Positions 44,684-53,551 of a stretch of DNA of 64,000 nucleotides are shown here, in pieces; within the stretch, counting starts at the first letter, position 1, and each line of letters begins with the position of its first letter. This stretch comes from Porphyrobacter sp. (lineage in GTDB: Bacteria; Pseudomonadota; Alphaproteobacteria; Sphingomonadales; Sphingomonadaceae): positions 992,001 to 1,056,000 of the forward strand of contig JAPZRO010000004.1 of NCBI GenBank assembly GCA_027531395.1, read 5' to 3'. The position numbers were made by a program, and so were the translations under genes. Under the pieces are notes generated by a model. That model was given only the letters and a program-made list of their open reading frames with translations. It had not been told where the DNA came from and did no database searches.

Positions 44684-45250
44684 TCAGCAATTCTCGTACT
44701 TCCAGTTGCGTTTGCGCCCCTGCGCGAGCCATTCGACCGCCTGCGCGATGCGCTTGGCCTGTGTCTCCTCGCGCTTCGCCTGCGCGATCCATTCGATGTA
44801 TTCGCGGCGGTGCGAGGGGGCGAAGGCGTCGAAGCTGGCGCGGGCGGCGGGCGCTGCGTCGAGCGCGGCGGCGAAGGCGGGCGGGATCGGCAATTCAGGC
44901 TTGGGCGCGCGCCTTGGCCTCGGCTTGGCCAGCGCCTGGGGGCGGGCCTGAAAGCGGGCGATCAGCGCGTCATCCGGTGGCAGGTCGGCAAGGCCTGCGA
45001 GCTTGCCCAGCGCGCCCATCCCGTCGCCGCTGCGCTCCTCGTGGTGGATCACGACCGAGGCATGCGCCTTGAACGCCGCCAGCCCGACGACATTCTTCCC
45101 GCCCACCGTGAAATGCGGCATGCCCCACTTGATGGTCTCTTGCGCCTCGGGAAGCGCCCTGTGCACCAGCGCGCGGACATGGATGAGGATCGGCTGCGCG
45201 AAAGGCGCCGCCTTGGCGATGTAATCGTCGATGCGCGGATCACGGGTCAT
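44684..45250 (-). CDS. DUF1801/YdeI-type protein
   Basis: 188 aa. The N-terminal DUF1801 fold (RIDDYIAKAAPFAQPILIHVRALVHRALPEA, then IKWGMPHFTVGGKNVVGLAAFKAH) is followed by a Pro/Arg linker. The YdeI-like C-terminal helix pair is FDAFAPSHRREYIEWIAQAKREETQAKRI. Members are widespread; the function is not known. It lies on the minus strand, separately from the E2 gene upstream (33-base gap). Confidence 0.85.
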   Translation of the reverse strand: MTRDPRIDDYIAKAAPFAQPILIHVRALVHRALPEAQETIKWGMPHFTVGGKNVVGLAAFKAHASVVIHHEERSGDGMGALGKLAGLADLPPDDALIARFQARPQALAKPRPRRAPKPELPIPPAFAAALDAAPAARASFDAFAPSHRREYIEWIAQAKREETQAKRIAQAVEWLAQGRKRNWKYENC

Positions 45251-45283
45251 GTCGGCATCCTCCCGGCGCCGACATTACCGCAA

Positions 45284-46603
45284 TCAGTCCACCAGCAGAA
45301 GCGCCGGGGTCTCGATCAGGCGCTTCACGCCCTGCACGAAGCTCGCGGCATCGTGCCCGTCGACCACGCGGTGATCGCAGGAGATCGAGATGTTCATCAG
45401 CTTGCGCTTGGCGATTCGCTCGCCGCCCATCCCGTCGGAGACGAACATCGGGCGCTCGACGATCCGGTTGGGGCCGATGATCGCCACCTCGGGCCGATTG
45501 ATGACCGGCGTGGTCGCCACCCCGCCGAGCGGGCCAAGCGAAGTGATCGTCAGCGTGGAGCCGGAAAGCTCCTCCGACGTCGCCTTGCCGGTGCGCGCGG
45601 CCTCGGCCAGACGGCCGATCTCGCGGGCGAGCTGCCACAGGTTGCGGCTCTGCGCATCGCGAATCACCGGCACCATCAGCCCGCTATCCGTCTGCGCCGC
45701 CATGCCGAGATGGACGCTGCCATAGCGCGTCACCACGCCCGCCTCGTCATCATAGCGCGCGTTGATCATCGGGAACTGCGGGATCACCTTGCAGATCGCG
45801 GTAATCAGCAGCGGGAGCATGGTCAGCTTGGGCCGGTCACCGCGCGCAGCATTCAATTGCGCGCGCAGCTCTTCCAGATCGGTGACGTCGCATTCCTCCA
45901 CGTAAGTGAAGTGCGGAATGTGGCGCTTGGACGCGGCCATGTTCTGGGCGATGCGCTTCCTGAGGCCGATGACCTTGATCGTCTCGTCGCCGCGCGCCTT
46001 GCCCGCGGCCGCAAAGCCGCTGCCGGCGTTGTAGGCGAGGAAGGCATCGAGATCGCCGTGACGGATGCGGCCATCCTCGGCTGGCTTCACTTGCGCCAGA
46101 TCGATCGCGAGATCGCGCGCACGCTGGCGCACGGCGGGGGAGGCGAGGACTTTGTGCGAAACTTCCGTTCGCCCTGAGCTTGTCGAAGGGCCGTCCTTCT
46201 TCTCGGTTGCCGGGTCAGCAGTGAAAGACGGTGCTTCGACAGGCTCGGCACGAACGGGTTCTGGAGGAACCGCCCCATCCGCCTCGTCTGCATCGTCCGC
46301 ATCGGACATATCGTCCTCGATCTGCGCGGCGGCGGCTTCGGCGTCCGCCTCGGACACTTCGCCCTCGACCTCGATCACCAGCAGCATCGCCCCGATGGCG
46401 ATGGTGTCACCCACCTCGCCCGCGAGCGCGGTGACGATGCCAGCCACCGGGCTCTCGATGTCGATCGTCGCCTTGTCGGTCATCACGTCGACGAGGTGCT
46501 GGTCCTCCTCCACGCGATCGCCGACCTTGACGTGCCATTCGACGATTTCCGCCTCGGCAACGCCCTCGCCCACGTCGGGCATGTTGAATGTGAACTTCGC
46601 CAT
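45284..46603 (-). CDS. bkdB: Branched-chain 2-oxoacid dehydrogenase E2 (dihydrolipoyl acyltransferase)
   Basis: 439 aa. The lipoyl domain (1-80) has the lipoylated Lys44 in DVMTDKATIDIES. A linker follows, then the E1/E3-binding domain (about 148-190, VLASPAVRQRARDL) and the catalytic domain (about 215-439) ending with the active-site DHRVVDGHDAA. It transfers acyl groups from E1 to CoA in Val/Leu/Ile breakdown. Linker residues ~116-147 are encoded by a palindromic repeat (46165-46257). It is 8 bases after E1 beta. No E3 gene is adjacent. The ATG at 46603 fits the family. Confidence 0.92.
   Translation of the reverse strand: MAKFTFNMPDVGEGVAEAEIVEWHVKVGDRVEEDQHLVDVMTDKATIDIESPVAGIVTALAGEVGDTIAIGAMLLVIEVEGEVSEADAEAAAAQIEDDMSDADDADEADGAVPPEPVRAEPVEAPSFTADPATEKKDGPSTSSGRTEVSHKVLASPAVRQRARDLAIDLAQVKPAEDGRIRHGDLDAFLAYNAGSGFAAAGKARGDETIKVIGLRKRIAQNMAASKRHIPHFTYVEECDVTDLEELRAQLNAARGDRPKLTMLPLLITAICKVIPQFPMINARYDDEAGVVTRYGSVHLGMAAQTDSGLMVPVIRDAQSRNLWQLAREIGRLAEAARTGKATSEELSGSTLTITSLGPLGGVATTPVINRPEVAIIGPNRIVERPMFVSDGMGGERIAKRKLMNISISCDHRVVDGHDAASFVQGVKRLIETPALLLVD
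46165..46257. repeat. Palindromic repeat within the E2 linker, same family as 39239-39330
   Basis: 93 bases. It starts CCGTTCGCCCTGAGCTTGTC and ends with GCACGAACGG; the ends match the gap-pgk intergenic copy almost exactly while the centre differs. It is read through in frame, giving a flexible segment rich in Pro, Ser, Glu and Lys between the lipoyl and binding domains. Confidence 0.85.
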
Positions 46604-46611
46604 GGTGCGTG

Positions 46612-47664
46612 TCAGTCCTTGAGGAGCTTGTCGATCGCCTCGCCGATGCGGACCGGGCCCGGGAAATAGGCCCATTCGAGGCTGTGGGGATAGGGCGTGT
46701 CGAAGCCGGTGACGCGTTCGACCGGGGCTTCGAGGTGGTAGAAGCAGCGTTCGGTGACGAGCGCCGACAATTCCGCGCCGAAGCCGCTGGTGCGGGTCGC
46801 CTCGTGGACGATCAGGCAGCGCCCGGTCTTCTCGACCGAGGCTTCGATCGCCTTGATGTCGAGCGGCACCAGCGTGCGCAGATCGAGGATCTCGGCATCG
46901 ACACCCTTGGCCGCGCACACCGCCTCGGCGACGTGGACCATGGTGCCATAGGCCAGCACGGTCAGCGCCTCGCCCTCGCGCACGGTGCGCGCCTTGCCGA
47001 GCGGGACCTTGTAATAGCCCTCGGGAACGACCGAATCCGGGTGCTTCTTCCACGGCTCGACCGGCTTGTCGTAATAGCCAGAGAACGGGCCATTATAGAT
47101 GCGCTTGGGCTCGAAGAAGATCACCGGATCATTGTCTTCGATGGCGGCGATCAGCAGGCCCTTGGCGTCGTGCGGGGTGCTCGGGATCACGGTCTTGAGG
47201 CCCGCGACATGGGTGAACAGCGCCTCGGGGCTCTGGCTGTGGGTCTGGCCGCCGAAGATCCCGCCACCGAAGGGCGAGCGCACGGTCAGCGGAGCGATGT
47301 AATCCCCCGCCGAACGGTAACGCAGGCGGGCGGCTTCGGAGATCAGCTGGTCGAGGCCGGGATAGATGTAATCGGCGAACTGGATTTCCGGCACGGGACG
47401 CAGGCCATAGGCCCCCATCCCCACTGCCACACCGATGATCCCACATTCGGAGATCGGCGTGTCGAACACCCGGGTCTTGCCGTGCTTGGCCTGAAGTCCG
47501 GCCGTGGCACGGAACACGCCGCCGAAATAGCCGACATCCTCGCCCATGATGATCACGTCGGGATCACGCTCGAGCATGATGTCGAGCGCTTCGTTGATCG
47601 CCTCGATCATGTTGAGGCGGCGCTCGGCCGCGGCTTCGGCCACGATTGCGGTCTCGTCGCTCAT
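46612..47664 (-). CDS. bkdA2: Branched-chain 2-oxoacid dehydrogenase E1 beta
   Basis: 350 aa. Transketolase-like pyrimidine domain with IIMGEDVGYFGGVFRATAGL (the family glutamate), VFDTPISECGIIGVAVG and RSPFGGGIFGGQTHSQSPEA. The C-terminal domain ends with GFDTPYPHSLEWAYFPGP, typical of 2-oxoisovalerate rather than pyruvate dehydrogenase. The ATG overlaps the E1 alpha stop (ATGA), so the two subunits are coupled for making the alpha2-beta2 enzyme. Confidence 0.93.
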   Translation of the reverse strand: MSDETAIVAEAAAERRLNMIEAINEALDIMLERDPDVIIMGEDVGYFGGVFRATAGLQAKHGKTRVFDTPISECGIIGVAVGMGAYGLRPVPEIQFADYIYPGLDQLISEAARLRYRSAGDYIAPLTVRSPFGGGIFGGQTHSQSPEALFTHVAGLKTVIPSTPHDAKGLLIAAIEDNDPVIFFEPKRIYNGPFSGYYDKPVEPWKKHPDSVVPEGYYKVPLGKARTVREGEALTVLAYGTMVHVAEAVCAAKGVDAEILDLRTLVPLDIKAIEASVEKTGRCLIVHEATRTSGFGAELSALVTERCFYHLEAPVERVTGFDTPYPHSLEWAYFPGPVRIGEAIDKLLKD

Positions 47665-48956
47665 CCGAAGGGCCTTTCGGTGCCGAACTTGGTGATGCGT
47701 TCGCGGATCGCTTGCTCGGCCTGTTCCTCGAGATGCCAGGGCAGCTCCTCGTAGACGTCCTCGAACATGGTGTGGAACGGGTGGTGGAGGCCGTGGCCGA
47801 GGATGCCGTTCTTCTCGGCCTCCTTGGTGGTGGCCTTGACCGTTTCGGCGCAGGCAAGGTCCATCGCCGCGTGGCGCTCCTCGTCCCATTCGCCGATCGC
47901 GATGAGGTGCTTCTTGAGCCGCGTCACCGGATCGCCCAGCGGCCATTCCTCGCGTTCCTGCGCGGAGCGGTAGCCGGAGGGGTCATCCGAGGTCGAATGG
48001 CCCTCGGCGCGGTAGGTGAAGTATTCGATCAGCGTCGGGCCATGATTGGCGCGCGCACGGTTGGCGGCCCAATCGGCGGCGGCGTAGCAGGCCAGCGCAT
48101 CATTGCCGTCGACGCGCAGGGCGGCGATGCCATAGCCCAGCCCGCGCGCGGCAAAGGTGGTGCGCTCTGCTCCGGCGAACCCGGAAAAGCTCGAAATCGC
48201 CCACTGGTTGTTGATCACGTTGAGGATCACCGGCGCGTTGTAGACCGCGGCGAAGGTGCAGGCCGAATGGAAGTCGCCTTCCGCGGTGCTGCCCTCGCCC
48301 ACCCAGCTCGCCGCGATCCGGCTGTCACCGCGCACCGCGCTCGCCATCGCCCAGCCCACGGCCTGCGGGCATTGGGTGGCGAGGTTGCCCGAGATCGAGA
48401 AGAAGCTGTGCTCGCGGCTCGAATACATGATCGGCAGCTGGCGGCCCTTCAGCTTGTCTGCCTTGTTCGAATAGATCTGGTTGATCATCTCGATCAGCGG
48501 ATAGCCGCGCGCAATCAGGATGCCCTGCTGGCGGTAGGAGGGGAACACCATGTCGTCACTGGCGAGCGCCATGGCGGGCGCGATCGAGGTCGCCTCTTCG
48601 CCGGTGCACTTCATGTAGAAGCTGGTCTTGCCCTGCCTTTGCCCACGAAACATGCGTTCATCAAAGGCGCGCACCATCGCCATGTGGCCGAGCATGGTGC
48701 GCAGGGTTTCGGGATCGAGGCGGGGGTTCCAGGGACCGTGGGCCTGATTGTCCTCGCCCAGCACCCGCACGAGGCTGTAGGCCAGATCGTGCATCTGCGA
48801 GGGGTGGACGCTTTCGTCGGGACGCGGCTGCGCACCCGCCGTGCCGATGTCGATATGCGAGAAATCCGCTGTGTCGCCGGGCCGGTATTTCGGCTCGGGC
48901 ACATGCAGCGCGAGCGCCGGGCGGTTGGTGTCCGCCGGTTTCGCAGTATCGGCCAT
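47661..48956 (-). CDS. bkdA1: Branched-chain 2-oxoacid dehydrogenase E1 alpha
   Basis: 431 aa. It binds thiamine diphosphate to decarboxylate 2-oxoacids from Val, Leu and Ile. The ThDP motif is GEGSTAEGDFHSA ending in VILNVINNQWAIS. The phosphorylation-loop-like TYRAEGHSTSDDPSGYRS near residue ~330 marks the branched-chain type. An ~80-residue N-terminal extension precedes the core, usual for the group. It is the first gene of the E1 alpha-E1 beta-E2 operon. Confidence 0.93.
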   Translation of the reverse strand: MADTAKPADTNRPALALHVPEPKYRPGDTADFSHIDIGTAGAQPRPDESVHPSQMHDLAYSLVRVLGEDNQAHGPWNPRLDPETLRTMLGHMAMVRAFDERMFRGQRQGKTSFYMKCTGEEATSIAPAMALASDDMVFPSYRQQGILIARGYPLIEMINQIYSNKADKLKGRQLPIMYSSREHSFFSISGNLATQCPQAVGWAMASAVRGDSRIAASWVGEGSTAEGDFHSACTFAAVYNAPVILNVINNQWAISSFSGFAGAERTTFAARGLGYGIAALRVDGNDALACYAAADWAANRARANHGPTLIEYFTYRAEGHSTSDDPSGYRSAQEREEWPLGDPVTRLKKHLIAIGEWDEERHAAMDLACAETVKATTKEAEKNGILGHGLHHPFHTMFEDVYEELPWHLEEQAEQAIRERITKFGTERPFG

Positions 48957-49069
48957 TGCGGCGCTCTCCCCCTTGCTGACACCCGGCCTAAGGCGGGTGC
49001 AATCATTGCTTGGAAGTGTATTTTTATTTCAGCGCCCGAGAGCGGTCAAGCGCGGCGCACGCGCAAGGC

Positions 49070-50038
49070 TCAGACCGCAACAGGCGCGCTGATCGGGGGT
49101 AGCGGCGTGTAATCATGCACCACGAAATCCTCGATGCGGTAGTCGAATATTGTTTCGGGGTGGCGGGTGATTTCGAGCGTGGGGCAGCCCTGAGGCTGGC
49201 GCGAGAGCTGTTCCTCGATCAGGTGCGCGTGATTGAGATAGAGGTGCACGTCCCCGCCCATCCACACCAGCTCGCCCGGCTGCATCCCCACCTGCTGCGC
49301 GATCATGCGGGTGAGCAGCGCCGCCGACCACAGGTTGAACGGCAGGCCGAGCGCCACGTCGCAGCTGCGCTGATAGAGCAGGCAGCTGAGCCGCGCGTCC
49401 GGTCCCTCCCCCGCGACATGGAACTGGTAGGTCTTGTGACACGGTGGCAGCGCCATGCGGTCAAGCTCGGCGACGTTCCAGCCTTCGATGATGTGACGGC
49501 GGCTGCCCGGGCTGGCGCGCAGCGATTCGATCACCGCGGCCACCTGGTTGATGCCCTCGCCCTTTTCGTAGAGCCCGTCGGGCCGGTAGCGGTAGGTCGG
49601 CCAGTCGACCCACTGCTTGCCATAGACCGGCCCGAGATCGCCCCAGCGCGCGGCGAAAGCCTCGTCATCGGCGATTCGCGCGACGAAATCCTCGAGGCTG
49701 ATGGCCTCGCCGGTTTCGCGGACGTAGTTGGCGTGGGGCCACTCGTTCCAGATCTTCACGCCCTGCAGCACCAGCGGACGGATGTTGGTCGAGCCGGTGA
49801 GGAACCACAGCAGCTCGCGAGTCGCGGTCTTCCAGTAGACCCGCTTGGTGGTCAGCAGCGGCATCGCCCCGCCCGCCAGATCGAATCGCAGCATCGCGCC
49901 GCAGACCGAACGCGTGCCGATTCCGGTGCGGTCGATCCGTTCGCTGCCAGTCTCCCAGATCTGGCGCATCAGATCGAGATATTGCTGCTCGGGATGGGGA
50001 GAAACATCGGCAGGACGGGGAATCGCAGCGCTGGCCAT
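49070..50038 (-). CDS. thyA: Thymidylate synthase
   Basis: 322 aa. It methylates dUMP to dTMP using methylenetetrahydrofolate. The catalytic cysteine is in ALPPCHKTYQFHV, the dUMP-binding arginine region is RSCDVALGLPFNLW, and folate-binding VHLYLNHAHLIEEQL is present. It is longer than E. coli ThyA (264 aa) because of an insertion in the middle (around LGPVYGKQWVDWPTYRY to GINQVAAVIESL), known in several alphaproteobacteria. The ATG at 50038 is preferred over an upstream in-frame start at 50089. Confidence 0.95.
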   Translation of the reverse strand: MASAAIPRPADVSPHPEQQYLDLMRQIWETGSERIDRTGIGTRSVCGAMLRFDLAGGAMPLLTTKRVYWKTATRELLWFLTGSTNIRPLVLQGVKIWNEWPHANYVRETGEAISLEDFVARIADDEAFAARWGDLGPVYGKQWVDWPTYRYRPDGLYEKGEGINQVAAVIESLRASPGSRRHIIEGWNVAELDRMALPPCHKTYQFHVAGEGPDARLSCLLYQRSCDVALGLPFNLWSAALLTRMIAQQVGMQPGELVWMGGDVHLYLNHAHLIEEQLSRQPQGCPTLEITRHPETIFDYRIEDFVVHDYTPLPPISAPVAV

Positions 50039-50150
50039 GGGCGCGACTATAAGCTGCAATTGCCCGCTTGCCACTGTGCTAATCCACACCTATAGGGCGC
50101 GCCTTGCCTCGATCCGCACCGGGGTTTTGCCCCTGCGGAGCCGACACGGT

Positions 50151-50227
50151 CGGGGAGTAGCTCAGCCTGGTAGAGCACTGTCTTCGGGAGGCAGGGGCCG
50201 GAGGTTCGAATCCTCTCTCCCCGACCA
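50151..50227 (+). tRNA. tRNA-Pro (anticodon CGG)
   Basis: 77 bases. The acceptor stem pairs CGGGGAG with CTCCCCG, the D-arm contains TAGCTCAGCCTGGTAGAGC, the anticodon stem pairs CTGTC with GGCAG around TTCGGGA (CGG), the T-arm contains GGTTCGAATCC, and discriminator A is followed by CCA. Confidence 0.97.
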
Positions 50228-50354
50228 ATTCGCTTTCGCGCCATCCTTGAGAATCAGGGTTAATCCGCGCCTGCGGGCGGCGGACGCGCTTGCGCCTGCG
50301 CGCAATGCACAAGTCGCGCGGGAAGCGACTTTCACGACCTCCCGGAATCAAAAA

Positions 50355-50374
50355 AGCCCCGGTTTCCCGGGGCT
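50355..50374. terminator. Strong intrinsic terminator, mainly minus strand
   Basis: AGCCCCGG (50355-50362) pairs with CCGGGGCT (50367-50374). On the minus strand it is followed by six T, ending the mini-ORF/EAL transcript. On the plus strand a short T-run follows and may stop transcription from tRNA-Pro. Confidence 0.85.
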
Positions 50375-50398
50375 TTCATGAACCGTTTCGGCGGCAGA

Positions 50399-50437
50399 TT
50401 AACGCGCGCCGAACAGGTGAACGATTGCAGCCCACAT
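50399..50437 (-). CDS. 12-residue mini-ORF with perfect Shine-Dalgarno
   Basis: ATG at 50437 encodes MWAAIVHLFGAR and stops with TAA at 50399. A perfect AGGAGG lies 6 bases before the ATG (50449-50444), better than for most genes here, and an intrinsic terminator starts 25 bases after the stop. It follows the EAL gene on the same strand by 62 bases. The peptide is hydrophobic with Trp2 and a C-terminal Arg. It could be a membrane micropeptide or a regulatory leader; I know no family for it. Confidence 0.55.
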   Translation of the reverse strand: MWAAIVHLFGAR

Positions 50438-50495
50438 AGTTTGCCTCCTGAAAGCCATAAACCCAGCTCACAGGTGCTTTAACACAAAATTAACC

Positions 50496-50510
50496 TTAAT
50501 CAACCGTTAA
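50496..50510 (-). promoter_or_regulatory. CtrA-like box upstream of the mini-ORF
   Basis: TTAA-TCAACCG-TTAA, an exact TTAA-N7-TTAA, the binding site of the alphaproteobacterial cell-cycle regulator CtrA. It overlaps the EAL gene stop and lies 59 bases before the mini-ORF ATG. A third TTAA is at 50490-50493. Such AT-rich words are rare in this GC-rich DNA, but one match may be chance. Confidence 0.35.
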
Positions 50511-52863
50511 CTACGATTCTTCCGTTCCCCATCATTGCGAGCAGTTCGGGCATCGCGATCGCTCGCGAGAACAGGTAGCCCTGTCCCTGGTCGCAGCCCA
50601 TGGCGCGCAGGGTCGCGGCAACCGCTTCGGTCTCGACCCCTTCAGCCACCACGACCTTGCCCAGCGAGTGTGCAATCTCGATCGTCGCGCGCACCACCGC
50701 CCGGCTTTCCTCGGAGGTGGCCATGTGCTGGACGAACTTCTTGTCGATCTTCAGCTCCGAGCTCGGCAGCTTCTCGAGGTATTCGAGATTCGACTGGCCG
50801 GTGCCGAAATCGTCGATCGAAAGGCCGATCCCGCGCGCCTTGAGCGCGGCGATCTGCGGGGCGATCAGCTGGTCTTCAAGCTTGGCCGTCTCGGTCAGCT
50901 CGAGCGTCAGGTTCTCGGCCGGAAAACCGATTCGGCCCAGCATCGTCATCATGTCGAACAGCAGGTGCGTGTCGCTCAGGCTCTTGGCCGACATGTTGAC
51001 CGCCAGCTTGAACTCGGGGTCGAGCGCAATCGCCTTGCGGCCGTCGCGCAGGGCAGATTCCATCACGATCAGAGTCAGCTCGTTGATCCGGTCGGTCGCC
51101 TCGGCCGCCAGCACCAGTTCCTGCGGGTTGACCGGTTCATGACCGTCGGGTTTCCAGCGAATCAGCGTTTCGGCACCAACGATCCGGCCTGTGGCGAGGT
51201 CGATCTTGGGTTGATAGGCAATGCCGATGTCGCGATCGCGCAAGCCCTTCTCGAGCACACGGATGATCTCGAGCCGCTGGTTGCGCGCTTCGAGATGGGC
51301 GGCGTCGTTGATGATGAAGCGCGCCCCGCGATTGGCGGCCTCGTCGGCAACCTGCATCGCCTTCTTGATGCGCTGGCCCAGCGGCAGGGCATAGTTGGTG
51401 TCAATCCCGATCGCGGGGGCGCTGCTGGCCGACTGCCAGTCATGGCTGATCGCGGTCTTGAGCATCAGCGCAAGGCCATCGGCATGGCGTTCGAGGCTGA
51501 CCCCATCCATCCGCGGCGCAAGCCAGACCAGCGAATCGCGCTCGAAGGCGACATCGCCTGCCTCGCCGGGGCCCTTGATATAGGTGATCAGCGTGTTGAC
51601 GAACTCGCCCAGCTCGCGCGGGCTCCAGTCTTCCGACATTTCGGCGAGGTTGGCGATCTTGAGCGCGTAGACATCCAGCTCGGCGCTGGCCTTGTCCAGC
51701 CCGAGCGCGGAGGTGGTCATCGCGTCGACTTCCGCGCTGTAGTACTTGCGGTTGATGCGCTGGAAGCCGATCGCGGCGACGCCAACCGCCAGCAGACCAG
51801 ACATGATGTCGATGTTGATGGTGCGCTCGTCGAGCACCAGCGCGATCACTGGCAGGCCCAAAGCCACCACCCAGGCCGGACGCGCCGAGCGAGAATGCCC
51901 CAGCGCCTGGTAAAGGATCGCGATAGCCGCCACCAGCAGCGCCGGGAACCACATCAGATCATAGGGCGTCCCGCGCTTCAGCGTATGGGCGCCGAGGATA
52001 TGGAAGTAGCTGCCCGGGATCTTGCCGTAGAACGGCAGCAGGAAGAAGTCCGGCGAAGCCAGCTGGGTCATCCCGATAATGACGCTCTTGCCCCTGAGCT
52101 CGTTCGCGTCGACCCGGCCATGCAGGATATCGCCATAGCTGTAGGTCGGCACGGTCTTGGGATTGAAGGCGTAGTCGGGGCGGTAGCGTGCCTCGGGGCC
52201 CTTGTAGCCCGACAGCACCGCCGAGATCGACGGCTCCGTCCGGCCATCCAGAACGACCTCGGTCGGGAAGATCACCGAGAGGCCGAAAGGCCCCGGATAA
52301 CCGGCCATCGAGGCAAGCCCGACCTTTTCGCGGAACGCCGGCATGGGCACGATCTTGTCGATCTTCTGGAAGCCCATTTCGACCTCCGGCGACATGCCGA
52401 GCCACACCTTGCCCGGATGCTTTGCCAGCGTGGCCGCGAACTGCGCGTCGCTGGCAGGCGTTTCGGGATCGGCGTGGGCGCGGTCATAGACGATCTTCTC
52501 GACCCCGGCGCCGATCAGCCGCTCGACCAGCACGCTGTCGTCAAGCCGGGTCGGCATGGACTTGCCGATCTCGTTGAGCGTCGCATCGTCGATCGCGATC
52601 ATCGCGATGTCCTGCGGCACCGGACGCGTGCGCAGCTGGGCGCGGGCGGCGCGGAAGCCGTCCTCGAGCGGCAGCGGCAGCTCGATCGCGGCCGAGACAA
52701 TCCCGAACAGGATCGCGAAGACCGCGACCTTCAGGCGCTTGCGGCGCAGCAGGTTCTCGCCCGACTTGAGCGTCTTGTCGTCGCCCGCTTCAGGCTCGCC
52801 CGGGACGGGCCGGCCACGATTGCGGCGCAGCAGTCCAGACAGTGATGGCAGTCCAGCAATCAT
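50500..52863 (-). CDS. CHASE2-EAL cyclic-di-GMP phosphodiesterase, with a degenerate GGDEF-like region
   Basis: 787 aa. An N-terminal membrane segment (near 50) leads to a periplasmic CHASE2 sensor (about 65-320), a cluster of three membrane segments (about 310-370), a weak GGDEF-like middle without GGDEF, and a C-terminal EAL domain (about 540-787). The EAL motif reads ETL (AETLIRW) but keeps the metal-binding Glu. NMSAKSL, SIDDFGTG and VVAEGVET are intact, so c-di-GMP hydrolysis is likely. The ATG at 52863 is preferred over a TTG at 52875. The stop overlaps a CtrA-like box. Confidence 0.88.
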   Translation of the reverse strand: MIAGLPSLSGLLRRNRGRPVPGEPEAGDDKTLKSGENLLRRKRLKVAVFAILFGIVSAAIELPLPLEDGFRAARAQLRTRPVPQDIAMIAIDDATLNEIGKSMPTRLDDSVLVERLIGAGVEKIVYDRAHADPETPASDAQFAATLAKHPGKVWLGMSPEVEMGFQKIDKIVPMPAFREKVGLASMAGYPGPFGLSVIFPTEVVLDGRTEPSISAVLSGYKGPEARYRPDYAFNPKTVPTYSYGDILHGRVDANELRGKSVIIGMTQLASPDFFLLPFYGKIPGSYFHILGAHTLKRGTPYDLMWFPALLVAAIAILYQALGHSRSARPAWVVALGLPVIALVLDERTINIDIMSGLLAVGVAAIGFQRINRKYYSAEVDAMTTSALGLDKASAELDVYALKIANLAEMSEDWSPRELGEFVNTLITYIKGPGEAGDVAFERDSLVWLAPRMDGVSLERHADGLALMLKTAISHDWQSASSAPAIGIDTNYALPLGQRIKKAMQVADEAANRGARFIINDAAHLEARNQRLEIIRVLEKGLRDRDIGIAYQPKIDLATGRIVGAETLIRWKPDGHEPVNPQELVLAAEATDRINELTLIVMESALRDGRKAIALDPEFKLAVNMSAKSLSDTHLLFDMMTMLGRIGFPAENLTLELTETAKLEDQLIAPQIAALKARGIGLSIDDFGTGQSNLEYLEKLPSSELKIDKKFVQHMATSEESRAVVRATIEIAHSLGKVVVAEGVETEAVAATLRAMGCDQGQGYLFSRAIAMPELLAMMGNGRIVVNG

Positions 52864-52972
52864 CGCGCGGGGCAAGTCCGTTGTTGATAAACCGGACTTT
52901 GCCTAGGGCGGAATGGTTAATTCATCGCCAACGATGGGCCTCGCGCCCCGCCCGCGCACGGCATAACCAGCA

Positions 52973-53476
52973 TCACAGCGCCGCAAGCGCCGAGCCGAGC
53001 GGCGGATCGACCACCTGCCGCGACAGCAGCCCGAGCGCGATGGTAAGGCTGCCGAGGCCGAGCGAGAGGTGCCAGCGCAGGCGCAGGAAATCGGGGGCAG
53101 CAAAGCCCAGCGCGCGGTCGACCATAGGCGAGAGCAGGATCAGCGCGCCGAGATAGAGCAGCGCCGGGCCGGGCCATTCCCAGCCGAAGGTCCACGGCAG
53201 GAACAGCGCAACCGCGATCAGGCTCGGCAGCACCGCCAGCAGATAGGCTCCGGCGCTCGCACGCCCGCTCTGCACCGCCTGCCCCCACCACACCCCGCCA
53301 AGGAAGCTGAAGATCGCCGCCGCATAGGCAAAGCCACCGCCGAGGGCGGAATAGCGCCATTCATGGCCGGTCAGCACCATCGCAAGGCAGAGGATCTGCG
53401 GAGCGAAACCGGCATAGCCCAGCAGGCGGGCAGTCTTGTCGAGCGGGGCGGCGGCGGGAGAAGGGTTCACGTCCAT
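52973..53476 (-). CDS. DUF3429-family membrane protein
   Basis: 167 aa, five hydrophobic segments; the pattern AAAIFSFLGGVWWGQAVQSG is characteristic of DUF3429. Function unknown. I took the ATG at 53476 (MDVNPSPAAAP) because the upstream frame runs into the leader shared with the divergent SDR gene. It lies 109 bases from the start of the EAL gene, on the same strand. Confidence 0.82.
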   Translation of the reverse strand: MDVNPSPAAAPLDKTARLLGYAGFAPQILCLAMVLTGHEWRYSALGGGFAYAAAIFSFLGGVWWGQAVQSGRASAGAYLLAVLPSLIAVALFLPWTFGWEWPGPALLYLGALILLSPMVDRALGFAAPDFLRLRWHLSLGLGSLTIALGLLSRQVVDPPLGSALAAL

Positions 53477-53551
53477 GGCGGCACAAAGCCTGCGCGCCCT
53501 CGCGGTTCCCGCCTGCTTGCAGCGACGCGGGCTTTGCGCCACTTGGGAGCC

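Noticed and set aside
50668..52845. A 725-codon plus-strand open frame opposite the CHASE2-EAL gene
   Set aside because: Antisense shadow; the minus-strand product has full domain architecture.
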